The notes beneath the pieces were generated by a model. The model saw nothing but the letters and a program-made list of their open reading frames with translations, was not told where the DNA came from and ran no database searches. Source: Marivivens geojensis (lineage in GTDB: Bacteria; Pseudomonadota; Alphaproteobacteria; Rhodobacterales; Rhodobacteraceae). Taken from it: DNA of 64,000 nt. Location: the NCBI RefSeq assembly GCF_023540835.1, contig NZ_JALKCU010000001.1, positions 248,001 to 312,000 on the forward strand, in the 5' to 3' direction. Of this stretch, positions 19,163 to 26,938 are shown piece after piece; the first letter of the stretch is position 1, and each line of letters opens with the position of its first letter. The position numbers and the translations under genes are program-made.

Positions 19163-19219
19163 CTAGCTGCGATCCCCCCAAGCTGTCCCGACACCATTCT
19201 CCAATACCTTTCTTGACAC
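19163..19219 (-). CDS. Candidate 18-residue leader peptide
   Basis: A GTG at 19219 opens a frame of 18 codons (MSRKVLENGVGTAWGDRS) ending in TAG. It follows GGAGG by seven bases, an ideal spacing, within GAAAGGAGGTGATCCAG, a 17-base sequence complementary to the near-universal 3' end of 16S rRNA. I recognise no homologue. Other short frames overlap (for example one starting MVSGQLGGIAARAALG at an internal ATG), so the true product is uncertain. Confidence 0.4.
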   Translation of the reverse strand: MSRKVLENGVGTAWGDRS

Positions 19220-19317
19220 TGGATCACCTCCTTTCAATGAGTTTCGCCTGTAAACTCAGGGTGACACAGATGTCGTGTATGTCAAAACTTTTCGTGCCAG
19301 ATTTAGTGAAACTTTTG

Positions 19318-19950
19318 TTACGCTGCCGCTTTTTTCGCCAACATTTGGCCGACAATGACGCGGAACGGAACGAGTGCAAGAAGCGCAATCGCCAGTTTCA
19401 CGGCATAATCTGCAACGCCCAACGTCACCCAAAGCGGCATCTCAGCGCCCACCGTCATCAACGGCATCGCGTCCCAAGCCCAAGAAATCTCGGCATTCGC
19501 CGTTTCCCCGAAATTGATGAACGCCGCAAAAGCGATGGTGAAGAAAAGCACAGCATCAACGGTCGATGAGATGACGGTCGAGATGATCGGAGCTTTCCAC
19601 CAGCTGCCGTTGCGCAGGCGGTTAAAGATAGCAACATCAAGGAGTTGGGCGACGAGGAACGCCGTTGCCGACGCAATTGCGATACGCAGCGGGACGGCTG
19701 GGCCGAACTCGAGTTGGATCTGGTTGCCGATCAGCGAGCAGAAGATACCGACAACAAAGCCAGCAAAGATCACCTTGCGAGCAGCCTGCGCGCCATAGAC
19801 GCGGTTCATGATGTCGGTCACGAGGAACGCGATCGGATAGGTGAAGGCACCCCATGTCAGGATTCCATCAAGGATGAGGAACTGAACGAGGATGTTTGAG
19901 GCCACCACAACGATGGCCATGGCGAGAACGCCAAAGAGGATACGGGTCAT
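19318..19950 (-). CDS. yhhQ: YhhQ/VUT-family queuosine-precursor transporter
   Basis: This 210-residue protein has about six membrane helices and the family segments FTYPIAFLVTDIMNRVYGAQAARKVIFAGF and GNQIQLEFGP. The family imports preQ0/preQ1 (YhhQ in E. coli) for queuosine modification of tRNA. The stop lies 58 bases before the start of the putative small transcript upstream of arfB. A compact, structured segment sits in the 81-base gap before its ATG. The substrate is inferred from the family only. Confidence 0.88.
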   Translation of the reverse strand: MTRILFGVLAMAIVVVASNILVQFLILDGILTWGAFTYPIAFLVTDIMNRVYGAQAARKVIFAGFVVGIFCSLIGNQIQLEFGPAVPLRIAIASATAFLVAQLLDVAIFNRLRNGSWWKAPIISTVISSTVDAVLFFTIAFAAFINFGETANAEISWAWDAMPLMTVGAEMPLWVTLGVADYAVKLAIALLALVPFRVIVGQMLAKKAAA

Positions 19951-19969
19951 GTCTATATTCCGTTTTTAC

Positions 19970-20028
19970 AAGGTAGCGGCGACTTGGCCCCTTACGGGGA
20001 CGCGGCTGATTAGTGCCGCATCGACCTT
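19970..20028 (-). promoter_or_regulatory. Structured leader of yhhQ, candidate riboswitch
   Basis: On the minus strand, AAGGT (20028-20024) can pair with ACCTT (19974-19970). GCGGC (20019-20015) can pair with GCCGC (19980-19976). A CCCC-GTAA-GGGG hairpin with a GNRA loop (19999-19988) lies inside. GCGGC can alternatively pair with the nearer GCCGC (minus strand, just before the CCCC), giving two exclusive folds. The structure lies between the upstream stop codon and the yhhQ ribosome-binding region. The gene's role makes a preQ1-type ligand attractive, but it does not match the preQ1-I consensus as I remember it. Confidence 0.45.
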
Positions 20029-20031
20029 CTG

Positions 20032-20904
20032 TCAATCGGTCAGTTGATACTCGACCAATGTGCTGGGGCCAAAGGTTTGGCCGTTATCGGACACCATGGT
20101 GAGACGGACATGGCCTGTTGTATCACGCCAAACGGCGATGCCTTCGAGGTTGCTGTGAGTGCGCAGTTCGGTCTGGAGAAGGGTTTCCTCATTGGTTCCG
20201 TCGATGTCGAAACGGCGGACACGGGACCGAAATCCGACGCCGAGGAAATCGCGCTCAAGTAGGTAGAATTTACCATCGGGCCCGATGTCTGCGCCCGTCA
20301 CGAGGAAAGAGTCATTGCGCGGGATGGTAAATGCGATGTCCCAATCGTTGCGGTAACGGTAGACGGGAAACGGTAGATCGAAGCGGCCAGAGCGTTCGGG
20401 GATCGTGTAGATCGTGCCGTCTGGCCCAGTGGCGAGTGCCTCTAGCCCAGAATTCGATTGGAAGCTGTCAAAGGTGGCGGCGCGTCTGACTGGAAGGGCA
20501 GGGCCTTCCGGCTGCTCGTAGGCCGTGATGCGGGAACGACCTTCGAAGCTGATATAAAGCTGGCCATTTGGACCAAACGCGATCCCTTCGGAGTCGGTTT
20601 GCCCGTCACCCAAGGGGTGACCGTCCACACCCTTCAGGGGGATCATTTGACTGATGGTGAGATCGGTCAGAACCTCGTCGGTTCTGGTCAATTCCCCCCG
20701 CAAGAGGAAGCCGCGGTCAGTGACCATGGTGAAGGCCGTGCCCGTCGGGTCGAGTTCGATAGCTGATAGTTCCTCAGCACCCGCAATGTCGAAGGCGAGC
20801 TTGGCGACAAGCTGGGCTTCGGACAATGCAGGTGTAGCCCCGAACAGGGTGAATACAGCAACAATCCAGTGTTTCAATGTCAGCGTCCTGCCACCGCAGC
20901 GCAT
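20032..20904 (-). CDS. Secreted esterase-like phytase-family protein (PF13449 type)
   Basis: This protein of about 290 residues has a hydrophobic N-terminal signal (HWIVAVFTLFGATPALSEA) and a beta-propeller-like pattern of repeated G-P-N/D-G segments (DPTGTAFTMVTDRGFL, GPNGQLYISFEGRSRI, GPDGTIYTIPERSG, GPDGKFYLLERDF). This matches the esterase-like activity of phytase family. The substrate is unknown. The first ATG gives nine residues before the signal; a TTG at the following lysine is an alternative start. The start overlaps the mepA 3' end by 25 bases. Confidence 0.8.
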   Translation of the reverse strand: MRCGGRTLTLKHWIVAVFTLFGATPALSEAQLVAKLAFDIAGAEELSAIELDPTGTAFTMVTDRGFLLRGELTRTDEVLTDLTISQMIPLKGVDGHPLGDGQTDSEGIAFGPNGQLYISFEGRSRITAYEQPEGPALPVRRAATFDSFQSNSGLEALATGPDGTIYTIPERSGRFDLPFPVYRYRNDWDIAFTIPRNDSFLVTGADIGPDGKFYLLERDFLGVGFRSRVRRFDIDGTNEETLLQTELRTHSNLEGIAVWRDTTGHVRLTMVSDNGQTFGPSTLVEYQLTD

Positions 20905-21791
20905 TGATCGGGAAGGTCATTCATCCGCAGTGGGCCGCGTGGTGGTGCAGGCGGTTGGCCAGAGGGCGGCGGCGGATTGAGGATGTCATTCACCCATTTT
21001 TCCGCATCTTCGCAACCATCGCCCGCAGGAATTGGGGCCTGATCCTGACAGGATTCATCGCCAGCGGGACAATTCAAACGCACGTGGAAATGGTAGTGGT
21101 GGCCCCACCACGGACGGATTTTGCGGAGCCAATCACGGTTGCCAGTCGCGTTCTTGCACATTTCGACCTTGGCCCCTGCGAACACAAAGATACGAGCGAC
21201 GCGAGGATCTTCGGCGGCGCGACGAAGGATAGCCTCGTGTTGTGGCGACCAATCGTTGTTGGTGTAGGCACCGTTCGCGCGTTGCATGGTGATGGATGAG
21301 AGGCTTTCGCGCTCTGCCTCTGATAGGTCGAGGCGGCTGGGTGGAAGCATCCAGATATCAACGTCGAGGCCGATTTGGTGGCTCGCGTGCCCCGTGAGCA
21401 TTGGGCCACCACGCGGTTGGCTCATGTCCCCAATGTAAAGGCCATCCCAACCGGGCTGGGTCGCGGCAAAGGCGCTGAGGTCTTCGACAAAGGACACCAG
21501 CTGAGGCTGACCCCAGTTACGGTTGCGGCTGAGGCGCATGGCTTGCCACGTTTGACCGTTTTCGGGCAGCTCCATTGCGCCTGATTGGCAACCGCGGGCA
21601 TAGGAGCCGATGGCCTCTGACGCGCCGTTGCTGGGTGTCGGGATATGGCCGAACACCTCTTTGGCGACGCGAGTGTCGTTCGAAGATTGTGACGACATCA
21701 CCGATGTTGATGTCGTTGTCTGTGCGGTGTCGTTTGCCTTGCAGGCCGTGAGGGCCAGCAATACACACAATGCCCCTAGTGTGCGGACCAT
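20880..21791 (-). CDS. mepA: Penicillin-insensitive murein endopeptidase MepA (lipoprotein)
   Basis: MepA is a LAS-type zinc endopeptidase that cuts D-Ala-meso-DAP cross-links in murein. The 303-residue protein starts with a lipoprotein signal (LCVLLALTAC), then about 50 low-complexity Ser/Thr residues. Metal ligands appear in GHASHQIGLDVDIW and in WWGHHYHFHVRLNCP. The tail is Pro-rich. The open frame runs far upstream within the MFS gene, but MVRTLGALCV is the natural start. It overlaps the upstream MFS gene by 16 bases. Confidence 0.92.
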   Translation of the reverse strand: MVRTLGALCVLLALTACKANDTAQTTTSTSVMSSQSSNDTRVAKEVFGHIPTPSNGASEAIGSYARGCQSGAMELPENGQTWQAMRLSRNRNWGQPQLVSFVEDLSAFAATQPGWDGLYIGDMSQPRGGPMLTGHASHQIGLDVDIWMLPPSRLDLSEAERESLSSITMQRANGAYTNNDWSPQHEAILRRAAEDPRVARIFVFAGAKVEMCKNATGNRDWLRKIRPWWGHHYHFHVRLNCPAGDESCQDQAPIPAGDGCEDAEKWVNDILNPPPPSGQPPAPPRGPLRMNDLPDQCAAVAGR

Positions 21792-23149
21792 GCTGCGCGA
21801 TCTCCTTCGCTGTTGACCCAGCGTAGCATCAGAAGACCGATTAGGAAAAGGACGATTACAGGGATAAAGCCCAACTGGTTGCTGCCCGTAGCGTAGGTCG
21901 TGATGCCGATCATCATGGGTGCGAGGAAGGCGGTCGCCTTGCCTGTTAATGCAAAGAGGCCAAAGGCTTCGGCAGGACGTTCTGGGTTTGTGTGGCGCAC
22001 CATCAAAGAGCGCGATGCAGAGTAGAGCGCACCGCCCGCGCCGCCAATCGCTGCCCCACAGATGTAGAAGATGATATCGGGCAGGTTTGATCCTTCGGAG
22101 AGGGCAATCGGGCCGATGTGGGTGCGCGACATGCTGACGATGATTGTGCAGACGACCATGAGGACGACGATGGCCGATGTGATCACCGTTTTCGGGCCGT
22201 AGCGTTTGTCGGCAATGCCGCCGATCCATGTAACGATCGCTGCGGTGATTGCGCCGATGATGCCAAAGACGCCGATCTGCATCGTGGCCCAGCCCAGCAC
22301 CAATTTCGCGTAAACGCCGCCAAAGGCATAGAGTGCATTCAGCGCGTCGCGGTACAACATGGAGCCTACGAGGAACGAAGTCAGGCTGCGGCTTTGGCCA
22401 ATGGATTTCACCGCGCGGATCAGTTCGGGGACGACTTCGCCGATGCTGGTTTTGCGGCGAGGTGTTGAGGTGTCGTCGCGGACCCAGAGGAAGAACGGGA
22501 TCATGAACACGAGATACCAGATCGCGATGAAGGGACCGACTGAACGGGTGCCTTCGCGGGTCGAGGCATCGAGGCCAAAGATGGGGTCGATGCCGAGAAG
22601 CGTTTTGCCGCTGTCGCCCTCGGCCAGCAGCAAGAGCATGATGAACAGCGAAATAACGCCGCCCCAGTAGCCAAACGCCGACGCCGAGCCTGAGATTTTG
22701 CCGACCTCTTTGTCCGTGCCGAGCGAGGGCAGGATCGCGTTGACGAAGTTCAGGCCCGATTCAGCGGCGATGAAGCCGATGTAGAAGATGATCAGCGATA
22801 TGGTGAGGGTGGCACCGTCTGGTGTCAGACCCCAGAGGAAGGCAGAGGACACCACGTAAATCACTGAAAAGAAAGCGATCCAAGGGATTTTGCGTCCGCT
22901 GAGGTCGGCCCATGCGCCCATAAATGGCGCCGAAATTGCGATGATCACACCCGCAATGGCAGAGCCGAGGGACCAGAGCGATTGCGCGTCGGCTTCGGGT
23001 GTGGTCGAACCGCTCGCGGTGAACCAGTCGGCGGCGACGGCAGCGAAATAGGGGCCAAAGATAAACGTCAGGCCGAGCGTGTAATAAGGCTGCTGCGCCC
23101 AATCAAAGGCCATCCAGCCCCAGATGCGCTTTTTGGCTGATACTGACAT
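21776..23149 (-). CDS. UMF1-type MFS transporter (Atg22-like)
   Basis: This 457-residue protein has about 12 membrane helices. The N-terminal WGWMAFDWAQQPYYTLGLTFIFGPYF and the loop MGAWADLSGRKIPW are typical of the UMF1/Atg22-like branch of the major facilitator superfamily. Vacuolar Atg22 exports amino acids in yeast; bacterial substrates are unknown. It is followed by mepA with a 16-base overlap, so the transporter, murein endopeptidase and esterase-like gene form a minus-strand operon. A murein-fragment or amino acid substrate would fit but is speculative. Confidence 0.87.
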   Translation of the reverse strand: MSVSAKKRIWGWMAFDWAQQPYYTLGLTFIFGPYFAAVAADWFTASGSTTPEADAQSLWSLGSAIAGVIIAISAPFMGAWADLSGRKIPWIAFFSVIYVVSSAFLWGLTPDGATLTISLIIFYIGFIAAESGLNFVNAILPSLGTDKEVGKISGSASAFGYWGGVISLFIMLLLLAEGDSGKTLLGIDPIFGLDASTREGTRSVGPFIAIWYLVFMIPFFLWVRDDTSTPRRKTSIGEVVPELIRAVKSIGQSRSLTSFLVGSMLYRDALNALYAFGGVYAKLVLGWATMQIGVFGIIGAITAAIVTWIGGIADKRYGPKTVITSAIVVLMVVCTIIVSMSRTHIGPIALSEGSNLPDIIFYICGAAIGGAGGALYSASRSLMVRHTNPERPAEAFGLFALTGKATAFLAPMMIGITTYATGSNQLGFIPVIVLFLIGLLMLRWVNSEGDRAAWSAH

Positions 23150-23229
23150 GATGTTTCCCCAATCCTTTGCTCGATATAGATCAGAGAAACCGTCGGTCTG
23201 GCAAGCAAACCTTTAGTAACAGGGCGTTA

Positions 23230-23763
23230 TCAGTGTTTGGGCGGCCAAGGGCGTTTGGTCTCTGCCTCGATCCAAGCTTTGACCCATTCGCCCAAGTCTG
23301 GCGAGGGGCCAGTGTGCCCCATGCAGGCAGCGACTTTTTCAGGGGCAACGATGCCTGTTTTGCTCGTCACGGCCGAACGGATCAGAACGTGGTTCGCGCA
23401 TTCCCCGTTGGAGAGCCACATGCTTTGTTCAATGTAGATGAATTTGTCATCCCAGCCGACGGGCACAGATTTCATCGTGATTTTGTCGAACATGCGGATA
23501 CGACGGCGATAACGCGGGGTCGATCCCGCGACCGTCAGGCCCCAGCCGTTTTGTTTGAGCGCTTTGAGTAGCCCAGACGCCTGACCGAGTGGCAAACGCC
23601 CCATGTCAAACAGGGTCAGTGTCCGTCCGTTGTTCAGTTCCCACCAAAGGTCGAGGTCCCAAGGCCAGCAGATATGGTGGGTCACGTAAGTTTCGCCAAA
23701 GTTTACCTTTGGGTCGTTACGATGAACGAACATCTGCCAAATCAATCGGAGGAACGGATACAT
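23230..23763 (-). CDS. Acyl-CoA thioesterase (hotdog fold)
   Basis: This 177-residue protein belongs to the 4HBT-like thioesterases, with the sequence ICWPWDLDLWWELNNGRTLTLFDMGRLPL containing the N-terminal Asp/Asn motif and helix. The central strands (GLTVAGSTPRYRRRI) are also typical of the family. It should hydrolyse acyl-CoA. The open frame has 18 extra upstream codons, but MYPFLRLIWQMF is preferred. It is divergent from yggT and sits 80 bases from the MFS start. Confidence 0.75.
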   Translation of the reverse strand: MYPFLRLIWQMFVHRNDPKVNFGETYVTHHICWPWDLDLWWELNNGRTLTLFDMGRLPLGQASGLLKALKQNGWGLTVAGSTPRYRRRIRMFDKITMKSVPVGWDDKFIYIEQSMWLSNGECANHVLIRSAVTSKTGIVAPEKVAACMGHTGPSPDLGEWVKAWIEAETKRPWPPKH

Positions 23764-23889
23764 GTGTGACCTTTCATTCTGCAGATGCAAAGAAACGTCA
23801 GCCGCACCCAAGGTCAACTGGAACGTTGGGGCAGGGATTGCCGAATGGCCTTGCGCACATTACCTGATGAGCAACTGAAAGGACGCGAT

Positions 23890-24177
23890 ATGACCTCTAT
23901 CTTCCAAATCCTGCTGATGATTATCGGTGTGGCTCGTTTTATGATCTTCGCTCACTTTATCATGAGCTGGCTGATCAGCTTCCAAGTTCTGAACGTGCGT
24001 CAGCCTCTGGTTGCGCAGGTTTGGTATGGTCTTGAGCGGTTGCTCGACCCGATTTACCGTCCGTTGCGCAACTTCTTGCCGCGCATGGGTGGGTTGGATC
24101 TGTCGCCTGTGGTCGCTCTTTTGGGCCTAGAGGCAATCCGGATCATCCTGATCAACAACATTTCGATGTTTTACTAA
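23890..24177 (+). CDS. YggT-family membrane protein
   Basis: This 95-residue protein has two hydrophobic halves (ILLMIIGVARFMIFAHFIMSWLI and the LSPVVALLGLEAIRIIL region) around the conserved motif LLDPIYRPLRNFLPRMGGLDLSPV. YggT proteins are inner-membrane proteins linked to osmotic shock or to cell division and membrane organisation in other bacteria; the mechanism is unclear. The ATG at 23890 has a GGAC ribosome-binding region, and the upstream in-frame codons are not conserved in type. It is convergent with the UbiH-type gene. Confidence 0.88.
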   Translation: MTSIFQILLMIIGVARFMIFAHFIMSWLISFQVLNVRQPLVAQVWYGLERLLDPIYRPLRNFLPRMGGLDLSPVVALLGLEAIRIILINNISMFY

Positions 24178-24191
24178 GCCGACACACGCGC

Positions 24192-25409
24192 CTAATTGCG
24201 CATCAAGCTGGGTAGATCACCAGTTAGGCCAGCGGCTTCGCGGACGAAATTGCGGCGCAAGGCGGGGATGGAGTTTACCACGCCCATGCCCACATCGCGC
24301 ATCGCCCGCAGCAATGGGTTATCGTTCGAGAAGAGTTTGTTGAACGTATCCGTCGCAACCGCGAGCGTTGCGGTGTCAAAACGGCGCCACTGTTGGTACT
24401 TGTTTAGAACAATCGGGCTACCGATATCTTGACCCGTGTGGCGCGCATCGCGGAGCACGTCTGCAAGCGCGGCAATGTCCCGAAGACCCGCGTTGAGGCC
24501 TTGGCCCGCAATCGGGTGCATCCCGTGGGCCGCATCGCCAACCAGCGCTACGCGATCCGCGATAAAGCTATTCGCGAGGGTGAGGTTCAGCGGATAGGTG
24601 AAACGTTTTCCCTCGAGGCTGATATCACCCAGGAAGCTGCCAAATGCAGGCTTCAGTACTTCAAGAAATGTCGCGTCATCCATTGCGGCACATTCGGCGG
24701 CGCGGGCGTCGGTCTCGCTCCACACGATTGAGGACCGATTGCCTTTGAGCGGTAGGATGGCCAGCGGGCCGTGCGGCATAAAGAACTGATGGGCAACGCC
24801 GCCGTGGGGTTTTTCGTGTGAAACGGCGCAGACGATGCCCGTTTGTCCGTAGGTCCAGCCTGTGCGCTTGATGCCAGCGCGTTCTGCCGTGCCTGATTTG
24901 CGTCCGTCACAGCCAACCAATAGGGCCGCGGTGAGCGTTTTTCCCGACGCGAGCGTAACGCTGATCCCGTTTTCGGTCAGCGTTTGGGTGGTCACGGTTT
25001 CAGGTGCGTAAAGGGTGATACGGTCGCTTTCCTCCATCGCTTCCATGAAGGCGGGGCGGAGGTGGCGGTCTTCGACCATGTAGCCCATCGGGCCTTCTTC
25101 GATCTCTGCGTGATCAAAGTGTAGCATCCACGGCGCGGGGCCTTGGCCTGCGATACCGTCTGTGACCTTGATTTCGAGCATCGGTTCGGCGTGGGCTGCG
25201 ACTTTGGACCAGATGCCAATCCCTTTGAGCAACCGTTGAGACGCGAGAGCCAGCGCATAGGCGCGGCCATCAAAGGATGGGTCTTTGTATGTATCCAGTG
25301 GCACGGTATCGATGACCCCGACCGAGAGGCCAAAGTGAGCGGCAGCAAGTGCGAGCGCGGGGCCATTTAGGGCGCCGCCAACGATGAGGAGGTCGTGGTC
25401 GTAAATCAT
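24192..25409 (-). CDS. UbiH/UbiF/Coq6-family FAD monooxygenase
   Basis: This 405-residue flavoprotein hydroxylates a ring position in ubiquinone biosynthesis. The N-terminal FAD fold is LLIVGGALNGPALALAAAHFG, the second dinucleotide motif is VGCDGRKSGTAERAG, and the third is VALVGDAAHGMHPIAGQGLN. Which ring carbon is oxidised cannot be told among UbiH, UbiI, UbiF and UbiL. The start at MIYDHDLLIVGG is preferred to the longer frame. It is divergent from the amidase gene. Confidence 0.88.
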   Translation of the reverse strand: MIYDHDLLIVGGALNGPALALAAAHFGLSVGVIDTVPLDTYKDPSFDGRAYALALASQRLLKGIGIWSKVAAHAEPMLEIKVTDGIAGQGPAPWMLHFDHAEIEEGPMGYMVEDRHLRPAFMEAMEESDRITLYAPETVTTQTLTENGISVTLASGKTLTAALLVGCDGRKSGTAERAGIKRTGWTYGQTGIVCAVSHEKPHGGVAHQFFMPHGPLAILPLKGNRSSIVWSETDARAAECAAMDDATFLEVLKPAFGSFLGDISLEGKRFTYPLNLTLANSFIADRVALVGDAAHGMHPIAGQGLNAGLRDIAALADVLRDARHTGQDIGSPIVLNKYQQWRRFDTATLAVATDTFNKLFSNDNPLLRAMRDVGMGVVNSIPALRRNFVREAAGLTGDLPSLMRN

Positions 25410-25492
25410 GGCGTGAATATGGGCCAATTCGCGGGATTGTCCATGCGACATCGTCCCGCTAGCGTTGAGTTAATTGCACAAGGGAGATTGCC

Positions 25493-26818
25493 ATGCAGGA
25501 CTGGCGGTGGATGACAGCGGCAGATCTAGGACGCCGGATTGGATCGGGGGAAATTGACCCCGTTGATCTGACTAAGGTGTTTCTGACCGCCATCGATGAA
25601 CATGAACATCGCGACCGCATCTATGCACGTGTGACACCCAAACGCGCCTTGGCAGAGGCTCAAGCTGCGTCTGCTCGTGCGAAAGCCGGTTTGCGGCGGT
25701 CTGCGTTGGATGGGGTGCCGATCAGTTGGAAGGATCTGTTCGACACGGCCGGCACCGCAACAGAGGCGGGGACGCTTTATCTAAAGGATCGGATCCCTTC
25801 GCGGGATGCAGAGGTTCTGCGGAACGCAACGGCTATGGGTTTGGTGTGTTTGGGTAAGACCCATATGACCGAGATCGCCTTTAGTGGGTTGGGCCTGAAC
25901 CCGATCACTGCAACGCCGCCTAGTGTGAATGACCCTGATGTTGTTCCGGGGGGATCATCGTCGGGCGCTGCGGCATCCGTGGCCTTTGGTCTGGCTGCTG
26001 CGGCGGTTGGGTCGGATACCGGCGGATCAGTGCGCGTGCCGAGCGTTTGGAACGATCTGGTTGGGCTAAAGACAACGCATGGGCTTTTGTCGCTGAAGGG
26101 CGTTGTGCCACTGTGTAAGACCTTTGATACCGTTGGGCCGCTGTGTCGGTCGGTCGAAGACGCAGCGCTGATGCTGGGTGCATTGGGTGGATGCGCTGCG
26201 GACATTAAAGGAAGCGACCTGAGCGGCGTTCGGCTTGCCATCCTCGATACGATTGCGATGGAAAATGTGCGCGAAGCCCCGAAGGCTGCGTTTATGGCGG
26301 CTGTCGCTCGGTTGGAGGAGGCTGGCGCAGAGGTCGAACATGTGAGGTTCGAACCGCTTCGGCGAGCTTTCGAATTGGCGGGTATTCTTTATACCGTTGA
26401 TGCTTATGCCTACTGGCGCGACATCATCGAAGCTGATCCGTCAAAAATGTATCACCAAATCCTGACGCGTATTCGGGCTGGTGCCGAATTTGATGCCGTT
26501 GATTTCGTGGCTGGCTGGGCCGAACTGAATGAAATTCGAGCCGAATATCTCGCGGCGATGGCTCGTTTTGATGCGGTGATCATGCCGACCTCTCCGATCT
26601 TGCCGCCGAATGCGAAACGGTTGGAGGAGGACGGGGAATTTTTCGTCCAAGAAAACCTGATGACGCTCCGCAATACGCGTGTCGGCAATCTGATGGGCGA
26701 ATGCTCTCTGACGCTTCCAGCGGGCGTTCCGTCCTGTGGGATCATGCTGAACGCGGCCCCAATGAGCGAAGCGCGATTGCTGCGGATCGGTGCAGCGGCA
26801 GAGCGCGCCTTGGCCTAA
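25493..26818 (+). CDS. Amidase (amidase-signature family)
   Basis: This 441-residue amidase has the Ser-cisSer-Lys triad of the family: Lys80 in GVPISWKDLF, the Ser run at 155-157 in VPGGSSSGAAASVA, and the nucleophile Ser179 in GSDTGGSVRVPS. It hydrolyses an unidentified amide. It is shorter and lacks the features of GatA-specific context (no gatB or gatC nearby). The gene follows the divergent ubiH-type gene and precedes an aminotransferase and ftsK on the same strand. Confidence 0.87.
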   Translation: MQDWRWMTAADLGRRIGSGEIDPVDLTKVFLTAIDEHEHRDRIYARVTPKRALAEAQAASARAKAGLRRSALDGVPISWKDLFDTAGTATEAGTLYLKDRIPSRDAEVLRNATAMGLVCLGKTHMTEIAFSGLGLNPITATPPSVNDPDVVPGGSSSGAAASVAFGLAAAAVGSDTGGSVRVPSVWNDLVGLKTTHGLLSLKGVVPLCKTFDTVGPLCRSVEDAALMLGALGGCAADIKGSDLSGVRLAILDTIAMENVREAPKAAFMAAVARLEEAGAEVEHVRFEPLRRAFELAGILYTVDAYAYWRDIIEADPSKMYHQILTRIRAGAEFDAVDFVAGWAELNEIRAEYLAAMARFDAVIMPTSPILPPNAKRLEEDGEFFVQENLMTLRNTRVGNLMGECSLTLPAGVPSCGIMLNAAPMSEARLLRIGAAAERALA

Positions 26819-26938
26819 ATGCCACATTTCTGACGCGGGGCGCTCTGGATTTGTTCCGTTTTTCTGGACAGCGCAGGCGGTCGGGGGTTATCAAGGTACA
26901 AAGCGGGACGAAAATGATCTCGCAACTTTGAGGCAGAA

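Larger units (their letters stand above)
19061..19260 (-). ncRNA. Putative small RNA or leader-peptide transcript upstream of arfB
   Basis: The minus strand contains, in order, a TTGACA (19285-19280), an exceptionally long Shine-Dalgarno match, an 18-codon ORF, an internal anti-Shine-Dalgarno CACCTCCT (19113-19106) and an intrinsic terminator. The anti-SD segment can pair either with the upstream SD (eight bases) or locally (AGGTGGG 19136-19130 with CCCACCT 19115-19109). These are mutually exclusive pairings, as in attenuators. The 5' end is a guess, because no good -10 element is seen. It could be an independent sRNA, a small-protein mRNA, or a leader controlling arfB. Confidence 0.45.

Noticed and set aside
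19213-19236. Remnant of a 16S rRNA gene: CTGGATCACCTCCTTTC on the plus strand equals the 16S 3' end
   Set aside because: The bases before it bear no resemblance to the 16S 3' minor domain. The match is explained better as an extended Shine-Dalgarno on the minus strand.
26340-26365. GGTTCGAACC T-loop-like sequence
   Set aside because: It lies within the amidase coding sequence and has no tRNA arms around it.
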